Positions 25,816 through 38,600 of a stretch of DNA of 64,000 nucleotides are shown in pieces. The stretch's first letter is position 1; each line of letters begins with the position of its first letter. Made by a program: the position numbers and the translations under genes. The DNA is from Climacium dendroides (lineage: Eukaryota; Streptophyta; Bryopsida; Hypnales; Climaciaceae): NCBI GenBank assembly GCA_950106755.1, contig OX467086.1, forward strand, positions 27,422,001 to 27,486,000, written 5' to 3'. The notes beneath the pieces were generated by a model that saw nothing but the letters and a program-made list of their open reading frames with translations, was not told the origin of the DNA and did not search any database.

Positions 25816-27095
25816 ATGTTATGATGTAGGATTTATTGAGGACTGTCGCAACAACATTCCAAATGTGACCTCGTCAGTTGATTCGGCAGCGACTTTTGCA
25901 AGCCACGTGGAAGTCCATTTCAGTGCCAAGACTATGCGATACTTGGCATGGCTCAGGTCTTTGTAGTGCAGGTCCTTCCTCTTGTTGTATCAGTAGTTTG
26001 GACAAATTTTTGCAATGCGATCAGATTGTCATTTCAGTTTCGGCTAGTAGGTTATTCCAATAGTGACTTTGTGTACGATTCAGTTTTAGCTTGACGTTCC
26101 GGTTTACACAGATGTTGTAGAACATTGTAGGATCCAGACATTGCAACACTGTCGCATTTTTTGACTGTCTGGATGCTCCAACATAGATTTAGAAGTACTC
26201 AAGAATACGGTACCTTTTTTCACAAATTGGTTGGTGGATTATTGTAAATGAGTACTTGTTGAACTCCGTATATGGTTTTCATTCATGAATTGTATCAAAA
26301 TGAATTTGTGCGAGGTTGTGTGTAGCTGCGCGTGGAAAAGAAATACCTGCTTAGCTTCTCAGGATAGTTGTGCAACGTTTTGCAAATTGCGTGGGAAGCG
26401 ATTTGTCCTTCCGCGACGTTGGTAGTTAGCTCTGCTGCCACGGTTGCATTTCTTGTTTTCTCGGCTTTTTGGGCAACTGCCACGGCTGATTCTCGCCGAA
26501 CTCACCCGACTGTTCATTGGGTCACTACCTCAAGTGCTTTTGGACTTGATGTTCTCAAAAACACATTGATAGATTTGCCTAATTTTTTTAGCACTTCTGC
26601 ATGTTTATCATGGTTGAGTCTACCGATCGGATCTGGAGGTATCACTTCCTATACTTTTCAAGCAATTATTGTATGAACTACCCATGATATGTTGGGGTTT
26701 TGCACATTGCACTTTTGAATCCTTGCCGTGAATGTGTGTTGATTCTTCTTCACTTTTTTTCCACAAGTCGGGAAGCCATTTGCTAAAGTACAAAATTACG
26801 TTGGTTTTGGGTTGATCGGTGAAGGCAACTGACTTACAAACCCAATCAAAGACCAAACGTGTATTGGAGGAAGCCTGATATGGCACATACGTCTCCTATA
26901 GTGTTTCTTAGATCCACTGTACCTTTTTGTTGTCTGTAACACTGACAAAATTTCTACACCTTTCGCTATGAAGTCACTTTCAATTGGAATGGTTAGATTT
27001 TCAGATGAACTCAACCCCACTTTTCAATAATTTGATGTTTGTACGATTTTGTGTTGTTGCCAAACGACAGTGGCAATCGCAAGCTCATTCTGGGG
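25816..27095. other. Spacer downstream of the piggyBac relic
   Basis: Intermediate base composition and only short open frames on both strands. It may include the 3' part of the piggyBac element, but no terminus was found. Confidence 0.35.
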
Positions 27096-27792
27096 TTAAC
27101 CCTCAAAGTACCAAAGCCTTTTCCATCAAAAACCACTCAAAATTGTGATTTCTATTGCAAAGAACGAAATTTTAAATTTATTTTTCATTTTTTTATATCT
27201 AACTATAGGATCTTGAACTATACTAATATATAAGTGTGTGGGAAAAATTTCAAAATCTTTGATAGCATAGATTGCAATAGATATAGAGAAAAGTATGATC
27301 TTTGAAAATAAATTATAAATTATAAAAATCTGACTTTTTGTGAATTTTTTTTAGGCTATTCCTCAAGCTATTTTTCGGACTCAGGGAGGCATATCATTTG
27401 CTCCTATGTATCTATTGAAGTAAAAAATTATGTCCCCACAAAGTTAATATGATTTTCTAACTTCAAAAAAAGTTTCAAAAAATCAAGTTAGAACACTAGT
27501 AGAATCATGTATTTATTTAGACATGGGTTGTCTAACTTGACATTGTTTACCTAGATGTTCAATGTAGCAACCCCATGTTTTTATGTCAACATTGACATCC
27601 ACTAATGTTCACTGTAACATCTTCAATGACATGAAAACATGGGGTTGCTACATTGAACATCTAGGTAAACAACGTCAAGTTAGACAATCCATGTCTAGAT
27701 AAATACAGGATTCTTCTAGTGGAAATTGAGATCACACAAGCCTATCCAGAATCCTAAAACTCCCATAGGGACTTTGGAACTTTAAGAGTTAA
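27096..27792. mobile_element. piggyBac-type MITE (family A), inverted copy
   Basis: TTAA at 27096-27099 and 27789-27792. Termini CCCTCAAAGTACCAAAG and, inverted, CTCTTAAAGTTCCAAAG. The subterminal sequences show that it lies in the opposite orientation to the copy at 21441-22080: its left end matches the right end of that copy (ACCACTCAAAA / ACACTCAAAA). Non-coding, and carries its own CACTA hairpin. Confidence 0.8.
27494..27721. mobile_element. CACTA-type hairpin MITE nested in piggyBac MITE
   Basis: Starts CACTAGTAGAATC and ends GATTCTTCTAGTG, with arms of about 95 bases (GACATGGGTTGTCTAACTTG and so on) and a perfect 3-bp duplication GAA (27491-27493, 27722-27724). The arms are unrelated in sequence to the hairpin at 21460 except at the very ends. 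Confidence 0.85.
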
Positions 27793-30700
27793 TGGCACCA
27801 AGTACAAAAAAGATCTCTAGTGGTATTAGAAGCAAGTCCAAGAAGCAAGCAATGACCTATAAGTGCTATTCTACTTTCTTCTTCAAATCTATGAGCACTT
27901 TCAGTAGTGCTACAACTTTGTAGTTTAGCAAAATGTTTAATTCATACAATTTATTTATAGAATGTTTAAAATACCTACCATTGATATGTCCTAGTTGCGT
28001 GTATGTTATTTTTTTAATTGTTTTTAAGTTGCTTTAGAGTTCCACAATAGTCATTTGTAAAACTGAAAATTATATAGTAGTCACTATTGGACACATCAAC
28101 AAATTATTGAACTATATTGCAATTAATGTGATGGCTAGGGTGAAATGTGGCAAACATTCAATCTACAAGTGCCAATGTGAAGTTCCCAACATACCAAATT
28201 TTATCTCTCTTGATTGGAAGGATTTGAAACCATAATTTGCCCACCATTGTGCCCTTGTTTTATTTTACATGATTAGAGAGTTTTGAAATTGTATTTGCAT
28301 ATGGAGGAAGTTTCAAAGCATTTATACACATGTTGGTCAAGTTTGTTTTAGTTGCTATTGCTTGCGTGCTTGGCGGTGCCTTGCCTTTGGAGCTTGCTTT
28401 CTCTGGTAAATTCATTATATTTGGCTTCTTTGTGCAATGTAACAAACTCTAGGTTCTTCCATGGAAGTCCAATCCATGATGTGTATGTAACTTAGGATTT
28501 GGCTTGCAATTCAATGAAGATTAGCTAATTCTATATTTGCTTAGGGTTTGCTCTTTAATGCAATCACCTTTGGTAATGGGGTAGCTTTTAAGACAACCTC
28601 CCATTTTGTGTGGATCTACTTAATGGATAAACAATAGGTTTCAAAATCTTTTTTTGCTTAGGGTTAGGTTTTCTTTGTAGTCTAAAAATTCTTCTTGCAA
28701 CTAAGAATAGAGGAGAAGTTTGGAGGGTTTTGATAAGGGGATGAATTCCTATATTATTAATCTCTAATTGCTTAGGATTTGGTCTTCTTTATATTGGCAT
28801 TTTTGTAGAGTTGAAAGTAAGGGAGATTTTGTATAGGTTTGGTTAGAGGATAAACTTCAATTTAAAAAAAAAATCTTGGCTTTAGATTAGTTGTTATTTG
28901 ACAGTGACATTTTTGTGTAGATGAAAGTAAGTAGAGTTGCAATTTTTGGAGGGGAGGAAAGCAGATGAAATTCAATTTTTTGAACCTCTCTTTGTTGGGG
29001 TTTTGGTTTTCTTTGTAGTGATCACAAAGTTACATTGCAATAAAGATATGAAGCCATTGTTGGATAAGTGTATGTAATTGTCATGGAAGATATGCAATGG
29101 TAGGTTATATAAGTACATTGATTTGAAATGAAAGTGGGGGCAACCTACGTTCTGCCAATGCATTCAAATAAAACAAATGCAATGTCCTGGAATCATACTT
29201 TTTAAAAACTACTTTTATCTTTGCATGAGGTGGATTGAAGTTTGAATTGTTTTCAAGAAGTTTTTGAACTAAGGGCTCTTGTTCTGAAAAGAGAGACTGT
29301 GAGTGAATGATATGTTGTAAGTTATTAGAAACATAGACTTAAAATGCTATTTGACAATAGAACTTAGGTATTAATCGAAGCCCAAGTTTTTGAGGAGAAC
29401 TATTGACTAGAAGGAATAGGGAATGTTTGATTTATTGTATTTCATTAGAAAGACCACTTAGGGAGGCTTTGGATATTTTTTAGTGTTTTATTATAGTAGC
29501 TCCACTTGGATTTTTCAAAGTCAAAGTCATTCAATTGCTTGAATGTAACCATTTTCAAGTGAATTTGCAATAAGGTGGTCTTGAAAGTTGGAGTGAGGCC
29601 ATGTACATGTTACTTTGAAGTTCATTAGAATTTAGATGGCTTCCATAAGTTGTATTTGACATGTTGCACCAGAATTAAAGCTTGAATGCAAATATGGATG
29701 GCTCTTGTTTATAGAAGTGCAAGCTTAGAGAATCACTTTTAAGATTATTATTGATCTACATGGTAACTGAAATTGGATGTGTATGAAGTCACAATGTAGT
29801 TTTTGAGATCATAGTAGTATTTTGTAGTCATGGGTTTAAAAGTAGAGAGCAATAAAATTGTCAAGTGCCTTGCACCTAAAATTTTACAATGTATTTGTAG
29901 GTATGATGAACAACTAGGAATCCAATGTTCCATTGGTAACTAATGGTTTTCCAATTGTGTCATGACATTATGTTAGAATAATATATGATCTTAGAAATGT
30001 ATTAGACCATTCCACAAGAATATTATCTTTTGTCTAAGTTCCTTTAGAATATGAAAGTAAGGTGTTGGTGGATAGATACAGAAACTATTGGGCTTTTGGT
30101 GTTGCATATGTACTAATGAGCCCATCTCCCCTAGACGATAGTATTAATTTAGTACTTTGTAATTTTATTTAGAAGGCATGCTAAGTGAAGTGAAGTCATG
30201 TTTCTATCTACTTCAAGTTACACACTAATGAAGTTGCACTTTTTGAAGGTAACAAGTTGCGATGCAATCATTTACATGTCATTCAAGAGTCATGGTAAAG
30301 TAATGAACCAATAGTAACTTCAATGTGAAATTTTCAAAGTACTTCATCTATAAAAGAGTAAAGTAACTAACTAGTTGCATGTTGTAGTTCAACATTAGTG
30401 ATGAAGTGTTCTTCATGAATCCTCAATCCATACAACAAAAATGGCTCTCGAGATCATTAGCAAAGTTGCAGGAGAGCATAAGTTCCACTTTCGAGACATT
30501 CCTAAGTCATAATTCAAGGTGACTGCGTGACATTTTTGAGCCTAGGATATAGCTTAGTACCCCAATGAGAATGTATACATGGTGTTAATTGAATATGCAA
30601 AGGAGTCGGCTACAATGTGGGACCAAAAATATATAAAACTTGCCACTTGATCTACAATTTGGCTTGTTGGTGATGAGTAGGCAGGAGGAAGTAATACCAT

Positions 30701-31185
30701 TGTTGAAGCTTGTAGAAATATAGATGATGCTATTATAAATGATTTGAAGATCATGAACCGCTTTCCTTTGTTGAAATGCATAACTCTTTTCTAACTTTCT
30801 CCTTGTAAATATTGAATTGTGGTCATGATGGTAATTGCATGTGAATTGCAATTGTGGTTTTGTCAATGCAATGAAGGAGTTTTGAAAGAGTCATTTAGAA
30901 GTAGTGTTCTCAATCCCAAGTGTCCAATGTTTGGTAGGAACCGCTTGTTCTTGTATCCTCTGCATGCCTCCTTGAATGTACCCAAAAATCACTGATTATT
31001 TCAATTAACGTAGAACATCAGTAGAACTTTCCTTCGATTGCACAACCATTGACAATTGATTCAGTGAGATTCAATGACTAAATGACAACTCGAAATGTAC
31101 TGCTAAGTAAGCAATTACTTCTTGAATAGTAGGCCTACCTTTTTTTTTGTAGACATTATGATAACTTTAAAGTTACTCATAAACG
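27793..31185. other. CACTA-bounded interior, no gene seen; degenerate direct repeats
   Basis: The stretch 28.5-29.1 kb repeats a phrase of the form TTGCTTAGGRTTNGGTYTTC every 130-170 bases with strong decay, like an old tandem array. The rest is AT-rich spacer without termini or protein motif. Confidence 0.4.
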
Positions 31186-32021
31186 TGAAACACAATTTTC
31201 CAACTTCCTTCAAATTATCTTTAGTAATGAAATTACATTTCTCTTTCCAATGTTTCTAAATATTTCTATCTATTTGTATTTGTCTTTAAGAATTGTCTTT
31301 TGAGAGTTGCTTTTGTAGTAATCATTGGCTTGAAGAATTGCTTGAAAGTTGGTCTTGCTTGAATTGCTTGAGAGTTGGTCTTTTGTAAGTTGATCTTGTA
31401 TTGTTGGTATCAAATCCTTATTGTACAATGGGGAAAAAATCCCTATTTATAGTTTCCCGCGGTCATAAGAGAACTAAACAAAAACCCTAACCATTTTGCC
31501 TTTGGTAATAGGACCAAGTCTATTCCTTCTATAATATCCTAACTAACTTTTCCTAACCACTTCTAGTCCTAAAATTAGCCTAGTAACTCTATGTACTAAG
31601 TAAGTTGTATTGCCGCTTTGGTCTTCCTTGTCTGTGCTGAAGCGGTCTTTTGTAAAATTAATAACTTGTGAATTAAGATCTTTTTACTCATTATTAATTT
31701 CCCATATTGTATTCCAAAGTATATACTTTAATATTCTTTATTTTTTTAATTCAATTATTCATGTTTTACCAATTTTAATTAATTGTGAAAAGTACTCAAA
31801 AATACAGGAATCGATAATTTTGTCATCTTTACAAATTAATAACTTTTGTATTTAATATTTTTATACATGTGAATCCTTTTGTTCCCTGTAGTCTAGCATA
31901 CTTTATCCTTTAATCTAATTAACTTGAGATTTCTAAAACATGAATAATTACTTCAAGTAAGCTAAAGTAAGGCAATTAATAATATTTCCTTCCTTTTAAA
32001 GAACAACATAATGGGTTAACA
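31186..32021 (-). repeat. 3' LTR of the gypsy element
   Basis: 836 bases, TG...CA ends, matching 43067-43903. A TATAAATAG box on the minus strand (31443-31451) is the conserved promoter element. Confidence 0.95.
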
Positions 32022-32026
32022 TATAT

Positions 32027-32034
32027 CCCCCTCC
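32027..32034 (-). other. Polypurine tract
   Basis: Minus strand GGAGGGGG, five bases upstream of the 3' LTR start: the plus-strand primer site for reverse transcription. Confidence 0.7.
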
Positions 32035-32061
32035 GGGAAAAAAAAATCATGTCCTCATGAT

Positions 32062-33900
32062 TTATGAGTAAATTCTAAAATTATGTGGATCATGATGTGG
32101 TATGTTAAGGTTGGGATAACTGGCCGTGAAATCAAATTCTTTGTATGTGCAAATTTGAGCTTTTGTATTGTTGTACATATGTTCAAAGCCTTTTATAAAA
32201 TCAATTTTTCTTAAGGTCATTGGAAAATTTGGATATTGCTTTTGTAAAAAATCGAACCATGTATCTTTTACCTTGTGATAGAATGCTTTATCAAATTCTT
32301 TTAAGTCATTGAGTGCCTTTTGAAATATAGATTGATTTTTTAATAGAAATTGAGATATTGTTTGTATATTTGTTTCATCATTTCTTCCACGTGGTTTTAA
32401 TGGTTTCATTAATGAGTCATTTGCAAAGAAAATTTTATGATGACTTACCATCATTTGATAAGAATGAGTGATGTAACGAATAATGTAACATACCGGGGAT
32501 GCCGTATATGTCTCTACTACTCCTTTTTCGATTTGAAGATCTCCTATGTGCCACATAAATACTATTAGCTCTTTTAACTCGCTACTTGCCTTTAACCAAA
32601 TGTTTTGAAATTCTTGTTGATTAATAATAGTTTTGTATGTGAGATGAAATAGACCATCCATTCCCAAGAATAATTTACTAGTAATTTCATAGTGTTGTTT
32701 TAAAGATATCGGTGGATACGTAAAATTTCGTATATTGTACAATATGTCTTTAAAGATTTTGGTTTTTAATTCTGAATTGAATCTTTGTTGGTTTTGTTTT
32801 GGATGTGACGATGCTTCATCTGTAATTTTTAGGTCGATAGAGTTTTTCTTTGGAATATTAGGAATGTCGTTTTGAAAGGTATTTTGTAATTGTTGTAATG
32901 TAATCCGTGTGACCTCATGGGAAGCCTCTTCTGTACAAAGAGCCATTTTCAGTCTTTTTATTTCCAATTTTAATTGTCTGTTTTCTTCATATAAGTCCAA
33001 CTTTTGGTTAATTTTAAATTCTTGCTCTTTGATTGAATTATGGTCGATGTATTTTTGAGGATTCTTTCATTGAAGAAATTCCGGTATTTCTTTTCATGAT
33101 TGGTCCACTCTTCATGTTTCGGTAATTAAAATATCTTTTTCCTTTGGTCTGTTGGTGTGATGATCTGTTGGATTTCTCTCTCGTTTCGTGGTCTTAATAT
33201 TAGGGTTTGATAACCCTAATTTTTGGTGTGTACCTTCATCGTTAGAGTGGAGGATGTTTTGGGGCTGTCTTGAGCTTGTATCCGTTGTATTGTCAGAAAT
33301 AATTTGATAGTTTTCGGAAGAAATTTTTTGTGATAATTTCTGTCTTTCGTTTCTCATGGTCCCGTCATTTGCTGTTGGTCTCTTCTTCCCTCTGTGTTCT
33401 TCTTCATGGTAGTTATCAGTCTGTCTCCGCTTCTTATTGATAGTGTTTGGGGTGGAATTCGGTGGAGGATTTTGAGCTGTTGTCGAAGATGGCTTCGCCG
33501 TAGTTGCTTCCGACTTCTGAAAAACCCTCGCCGCCGCTTTCAGCTCGGAATCGCCGTCGCCGTCGTTTCCGTCTTCCAACTCTTCGTCGTCGTCTTCGGC
33601 AGCATCAACGTCTTCTATAACAACTTCAATGTTGTGAGCGCTTTCTTGCTGCTGCGGCTGCTTCTTGTCATCGTCTTCGCCACATCGGTTGCGTACAAAC
33701 TTCTCGCTACGCTTGTTTTGCCACTTGTAGTCAGTCACAAGCTCTTGATTTTGTTGGTGTTCTTGCTCCTGGTCCTCTAGCGCTTTCGTAGGCCGGGTTG
33801 TCATTCGTCCCGTCGTCGTCGTTCTCTTCCTCCCCTGGTTAGTGTTGCCGTCGGATGTTGTTGCCGGAACTCCTCCTTGCTGACTGCCGTAGTAGCTCAT
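32062..33900 (-). pseudogene. Accessory ORF 2 of the gypsy element, unknown function
   Basis: The frame opens with ATG at 33900, overlapping the stop of the upstream frame as ATGA, and continues in one frame to 32062 (about 613 codons). Three TGA stops fall in a cluster at 33.06-33.12 kb. The N-terminal 260 residues are hydrophilic and low-complexity (Gln, Asp/Glu and basic runs). Then comes a coiled-coil start (MDLYEENRQLKLEIKRLKMAL) and a 250-residue region of mixed composition with many aromatic residues (WHIGDLQIEKG, DTWFDFLQKQYPNFP) that looks like a folded domain. I recognise no family. The position resembles the env-like or extra ORFs of Athila and Tat elements, but no signal peptide or membrane anchor is visible in this frame. 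Confidence 0.6.
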
Positions 33901-35621
33901 CCTGCTATAGTCGCTCTTGCCGAAATTCTCGTTGCCAAAACTTGCCCTGCCGTAGTTGCTCCTCGCGCAATTGCCTCCGCCTGCGTCAAAGCCCTCACCG
34001 TTGCAGCCAGTGCTTCTGCTTGCGATTTCTTCCTCGACGCTCTGCTTTTAGTGTCGTTTTTCTTTCCCTTCCTTGCTTCGTGTTTGTTGTTGATGTCCTC
34101 ATGATCGTCCGCGGTCTTTCCTCTGCTGTGGTCAACAAGGTTTCTTTTGTCAGCCCATACTGTATCTTGTCTTCCTTGTGCAATCAGACTGGGAGTTGAT
34201 GTAGGAGCCGTAGCAGCAGTGGCTGCGGTAGTTTGGACTAGAGCGGAAACAACATCAGTTGGAACGGGAACAGCAGTTGAAGCAACCACCGCAGTTGGAG
34301 CTATAGCGCCACTGTCCCCTGGTATGTTTTCTTAGTCCCCTTCGTCAATTTGGTCTTCATTTTCTCTATTCCTTTTGTCGTTGATCATGTGTTCGTTCTT
34401 GATTTTGGCTATCTTGTTCCTTATCTTGCAGTCCTCGTCCTCCTCCTTGCGTATTGCCATACGGTCACGTCCTCCTGCTTCGTTTTGTTGTGTTTTTTCT
34501 GGATTTCTTGGGGTTGCCTTTACGTTGGTCTCGCCTGGGCTTTTTTCCTTTGCTGCACCCCTTGTCTTGTGCTCGTTCCTCGGTGTTGCTGCTTGTTTCT
34601 TGTTGTTGGTCTTGTTCTTGACTGAGCTGCTCTTCTCAACTCTTATTGTTTGTGAGGTCGGAGTGGTAGTTGGGGCAAGAAGTGCTTCTCCTTCATCCTT
34701 CTTGTTTTTAATTTTTGAGTTAGTTATTTCTTCTTCCTCTTGAAATATCTCTGTGTAAGTTTTCTCAGTTTCTATAGTATCATTAGAGGTTTCTAAGTTA
34801 ACAATTGTTGCTGTAAGTATCTCTTGTACTCCTACAGAACCAGCCAATATTTCTGGAAGCTCCAGTGGTGGAATCGAATTTTTGATAACTTTTGTTTTCT
34901 TAATAGCTTGTAAGGTTGCCTCAAATAATGGGGACAGTAGTTGTCTCTTTTTGTATTTAGGAGTTACATGGATTTGAAACTTTTGTAGTGCCGTTAATGC
35001 ACTCTTTTTTGATAATATAAGATTGACATGTATTCCTAATCTTGTATTAATGACAATTGGTTTTGGACCTTGTAGTTCTAATTTTATTCTTTGTAATTCA
35101 TAATGAAAATATAATTTGAACTTTTGAATCCAATCTATTGGTTCACCTTTCATTGCTAATTGCATGTCTTGCACTAATGCCCATGGAACTTCCCCCGTTT
35201 TTTGTTTTAGACTAAAGGCTGAACCTACAAACTTTAGGATTGTCTTAGTTTCTTCAGATTTACACATAGCTGAAGTTACATTAGCACCTTTGTTTGTAGC
35301 AGCTCTTTCAATAATTAATTGATTTATGAGATTTTTGTCTTGTGTACATGGACTAGTTTCCAGGTGAAAGATTTTTGCAAATAGTTCTTTGTAATTCAAA
35401 GGTATCAACTCACAAGTTTTGCCATTGAAAAGACTGATCTTTGCCTCCATTTGCAAATTTAAAAGTACTTCTTGTAATATTTCTTTTATCATTTTGCCTT
35501 CCCATTGTACTTGAGTAGCAAATTGCAGTAACCCTATTTGTGCCAACATCTGTTTTTCAATTATACTGAACCCATTTTTTGGTAAATTGACTGTCTGGAA
35601 ATTAAATTCTATGCCCTCCAT
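33897..35621 (-). pseudogene. Accessory ORF 1 of the gypsy element, unknown function
   Basis: Starts MEGIEFNF at 35621, one codon after the stop of the upstream frame and in the same frame. Its first 300 residues look like a globular alpha-rich domain (KQMLAQIGLLQFATQVQWEGK, IDWIQKFKLYFHYELQRIKLELQGPKPIVINTR... in shorter visible motifs). The rest is charged and low-complexity, with Lys/Glu and Ala/Thr runs. A TAA at 34332-34334 splits it, after which the same frame goes on to 33897. No domain is recognised. The frame is shared with gag-pol, so it may originally have been translated as a polyprotein tail. Confidence 0.55.
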
Positions 35622-35624
35622 GAC

Positions 35625-38600
35625 TTATACTGTTGAAGTTAGAGCATGAGCAAATAGAATTGTAATCTCTGGAATTGGAAAAAATAAATAAAGTGAGAAA
35701 AGTAGAAGGAAAAGAAGGGAATGTATTCCAAGGGAAGTTATTATAACTTCCCACTTATCCTTTAATGTATATAAAGGTTTCACACTCAATGATTTAGTTA
35801 GAGAGGTTATTTGAACTTCCCACTTATCCTTGATCTTCATAGTCCTGTCTCCAGTTATAGAATTTTGAATTGTTTTGACCATATTTACGTTTGATGGTTT
35901 ATCTTTCTCCTTACTGTGGTGTTTATTATATTTATTCCTTTGTATATTTTGTTTATTTTGGATAAGTTCGATAATTTTCACCAAATAATTTGCAATAATG
36001 TATGGATCAAAGTCTTGTCTGTTTCGGAAATTGCCATTGGTTTTTATTAATTGACAAGTAGTACTTTGGGCGTTATAAATCTTGGTAATTTTTGTGCTTG
36101 GTTGTGCATAATAGACATCAAGACATGGTTTTGGTAAATTTTTATTATAATGTTTTACTCTTCGGGCCGGTATACAAATTTCTAGTCCGTTGGTATTCAT
36201 TATCCTTATTGTTTGATTAGGATAGATTGTTTTTATTATGGCAGGTCCTACCCATTTATCCTCAATTTCATTTCCCATAACTTTTAACCATAGAACTTTT
36301 TGACCCTTTTGGAATTGATTGATATCTTCTACCGTAAAAATTTGTTGTAATATTTTTCCAAGTTGTTGCGTGGTTGGTGATGTTTTAGGCTTGGTATTGT
36401 TGTTCTTTAGATATGTTTGTTTCTTATATGTAGTATGACAATATGGCCAGCATTTTTGTTCTCCTAATGGTTTCTTATTTGATTCGTCCATATTCCCTTT
36501 CACATAATCTTTTATATTTGTCTTGGTTTGATTGGTTGAGTATAAGGTTGGGCTTTTATTTTTATTGTCTTGTACCATAGATAGAAAAACATTGGGAATT
36601 GGATCGGTCATTCCTTCTTCCATGATATACGGTCGTAATTTATTGGCATTCACCTGAACGGTCAGTCCTGTGGTCTCATATAAGTCTATTGTTCCATTGG
36701 AATAGATAGTTTTTATTTCGTAAGGCCCGAACCATTTATTTACAAATTTTCCTTTTTTCTTCTTAATAGTAAGTTTTAACCATAGGACATTTTGTCCTAT
36801 TTGATAATTTTTTGTTGAATTTGATACGTATGGTGTAATATTACTGAATCTTGTATTGTTGGCCATATTTTTCGGAAATTGGGAATTAGAACACTCCCCA
36901 ACCTCATATGTGTTGTGAGGTGTTTGTTGGTTTCTTTGATTTAAATGATTGGATTTCTCATGACGAGACTTTCTCATTAATTGCATTTTAGTTATGTAAT
37001 TTTCAGCCTCAATTCGTCTTAAATCCATTTGTTCTAGTTGTTGCATGCGGTGTGCCAACATTGCATACACTGATAAAATCCTTTGATGTCCTTGTGGTTG
37101 AGTCTCTAAATACTTAATGGGAAGTAATGCATCTATTCCATATACTAGTAAGAAAGGTGTATGGCGAGTAGTTACTTTGTATGCTGTTCGGTATGCCCAT
37201 AGTGCAGAAAATAACTTTTGATCCCAATTAGTCTGATTGCCATTTACTATTTTTGTGAGTATTGCTTTTAATACTTTATTTGTCGACTCTGCCTATCCAT
37301 TGCCTTGGGGATAATAAGGGGTTGATTTTCGATGTTGAATCATGAACTCCGTGGTAAGAAGTTGTATTGTTGTGTTGAGGAAATGAGTTCCTTGATCACT
37401 TACTAATTCCACTAGACAGCCATACCGAGTAATTATCTCTTCGTATAAAAATTTAGCTATAGAATGAGCACTATTATCTTTTAAAGCTCGGGCTTCTACC
37501 CATTTCGAGGTATAATCCGTAGCTGTGATTATGTATTTGTTAGCTGTGGTTTTGGCTGGTGGGTGAATTGGACCAATAAAGTCAATTCCCCATCTTTGAA
37601 AAATCTCAAGTGGTAAAACAGGGTGTAAGGGATTCTTTCCTTTTCCAGGTTTACTACTATTCCTTTGGCATATGTCATACTTTTTGCAATAGTTGTATAC
37701 ATCTTTTCGTAAGTCAGGCCACCAATATAAAGTTGTTAAAACCTTATGTAATGTTATAGTAGAAGAAAAATGTCCTCTAGCTAGACCCCCATGGGCTTCT
37801 GCAATAATTGCTTTGGTTATTGGTCTTACTACACAGATTCTGGGTAGTGAATCTGAACATGTTTTTACCAATCTTCCCATTTCATCTAGATGATAAGGTC
37901 GACTTCGTATTGCTATTTGACGACGACTGTTGAGAGGTATGTCCATTGGTATTCTTCCAGTTCGGAGGTAATCAATTATTGGTCTTCTCCAATCATAAAA
38001 TGGGAAAATTTTATCTTGTTGGGGTGTAACTTGTACCATGAATAAGCTTGCATCTGGAAATGAGTCTGGTATCCCAGTAGCTGCTTCACCATTAGTGATC
38101 CTTGAAAGATGGTCAGCTATGATATGTTGTCTGCCTGGTTTATGTATGATTTCAAAATCGTATTCTTGAAGCAATAGCATCCATCTTGCTATTCTTCCAG
38201 AAACTATTGTTCGGTTGACTAAATGTAGTAATGCTTCGTGGTCTACGTAAAATTTAAAATGGTTAGCCAATAAGTAATGTCGGAACTTATGTAAGGAATA
38301 AACCATAGCCAAAGCTTCTCATTCTGTTGTGGAGTAATTCCTCTCAGCTTGATTTAGTAATCGAATGGCATAAAATATAGGTGAATTGGTTTTTCCATCC
38401 ATACTTTGTGTTAAAACACTACCAATGGCTTCATTAGATGCATCACAATGCACATGAAACTCTTTGCCCCAATCAGAAGTCCTCAAGATTGGAGTCTCGA
38501 TTAATTTTCTTTTAATTAGTTCAAAGGCTTCTTGACACTTCTCATCCCAAGAAAACTTGATCATTGACTTAGTGAGATTAGTCAAAGGCTGTGTGATTCT

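Noticed and set aside
32062..35621. Calling the accessory ORFs an envelope protein
   Set aside because: No signal peptide, cleavage site or clear glycoprotein layout is visible; position alone is not enough.
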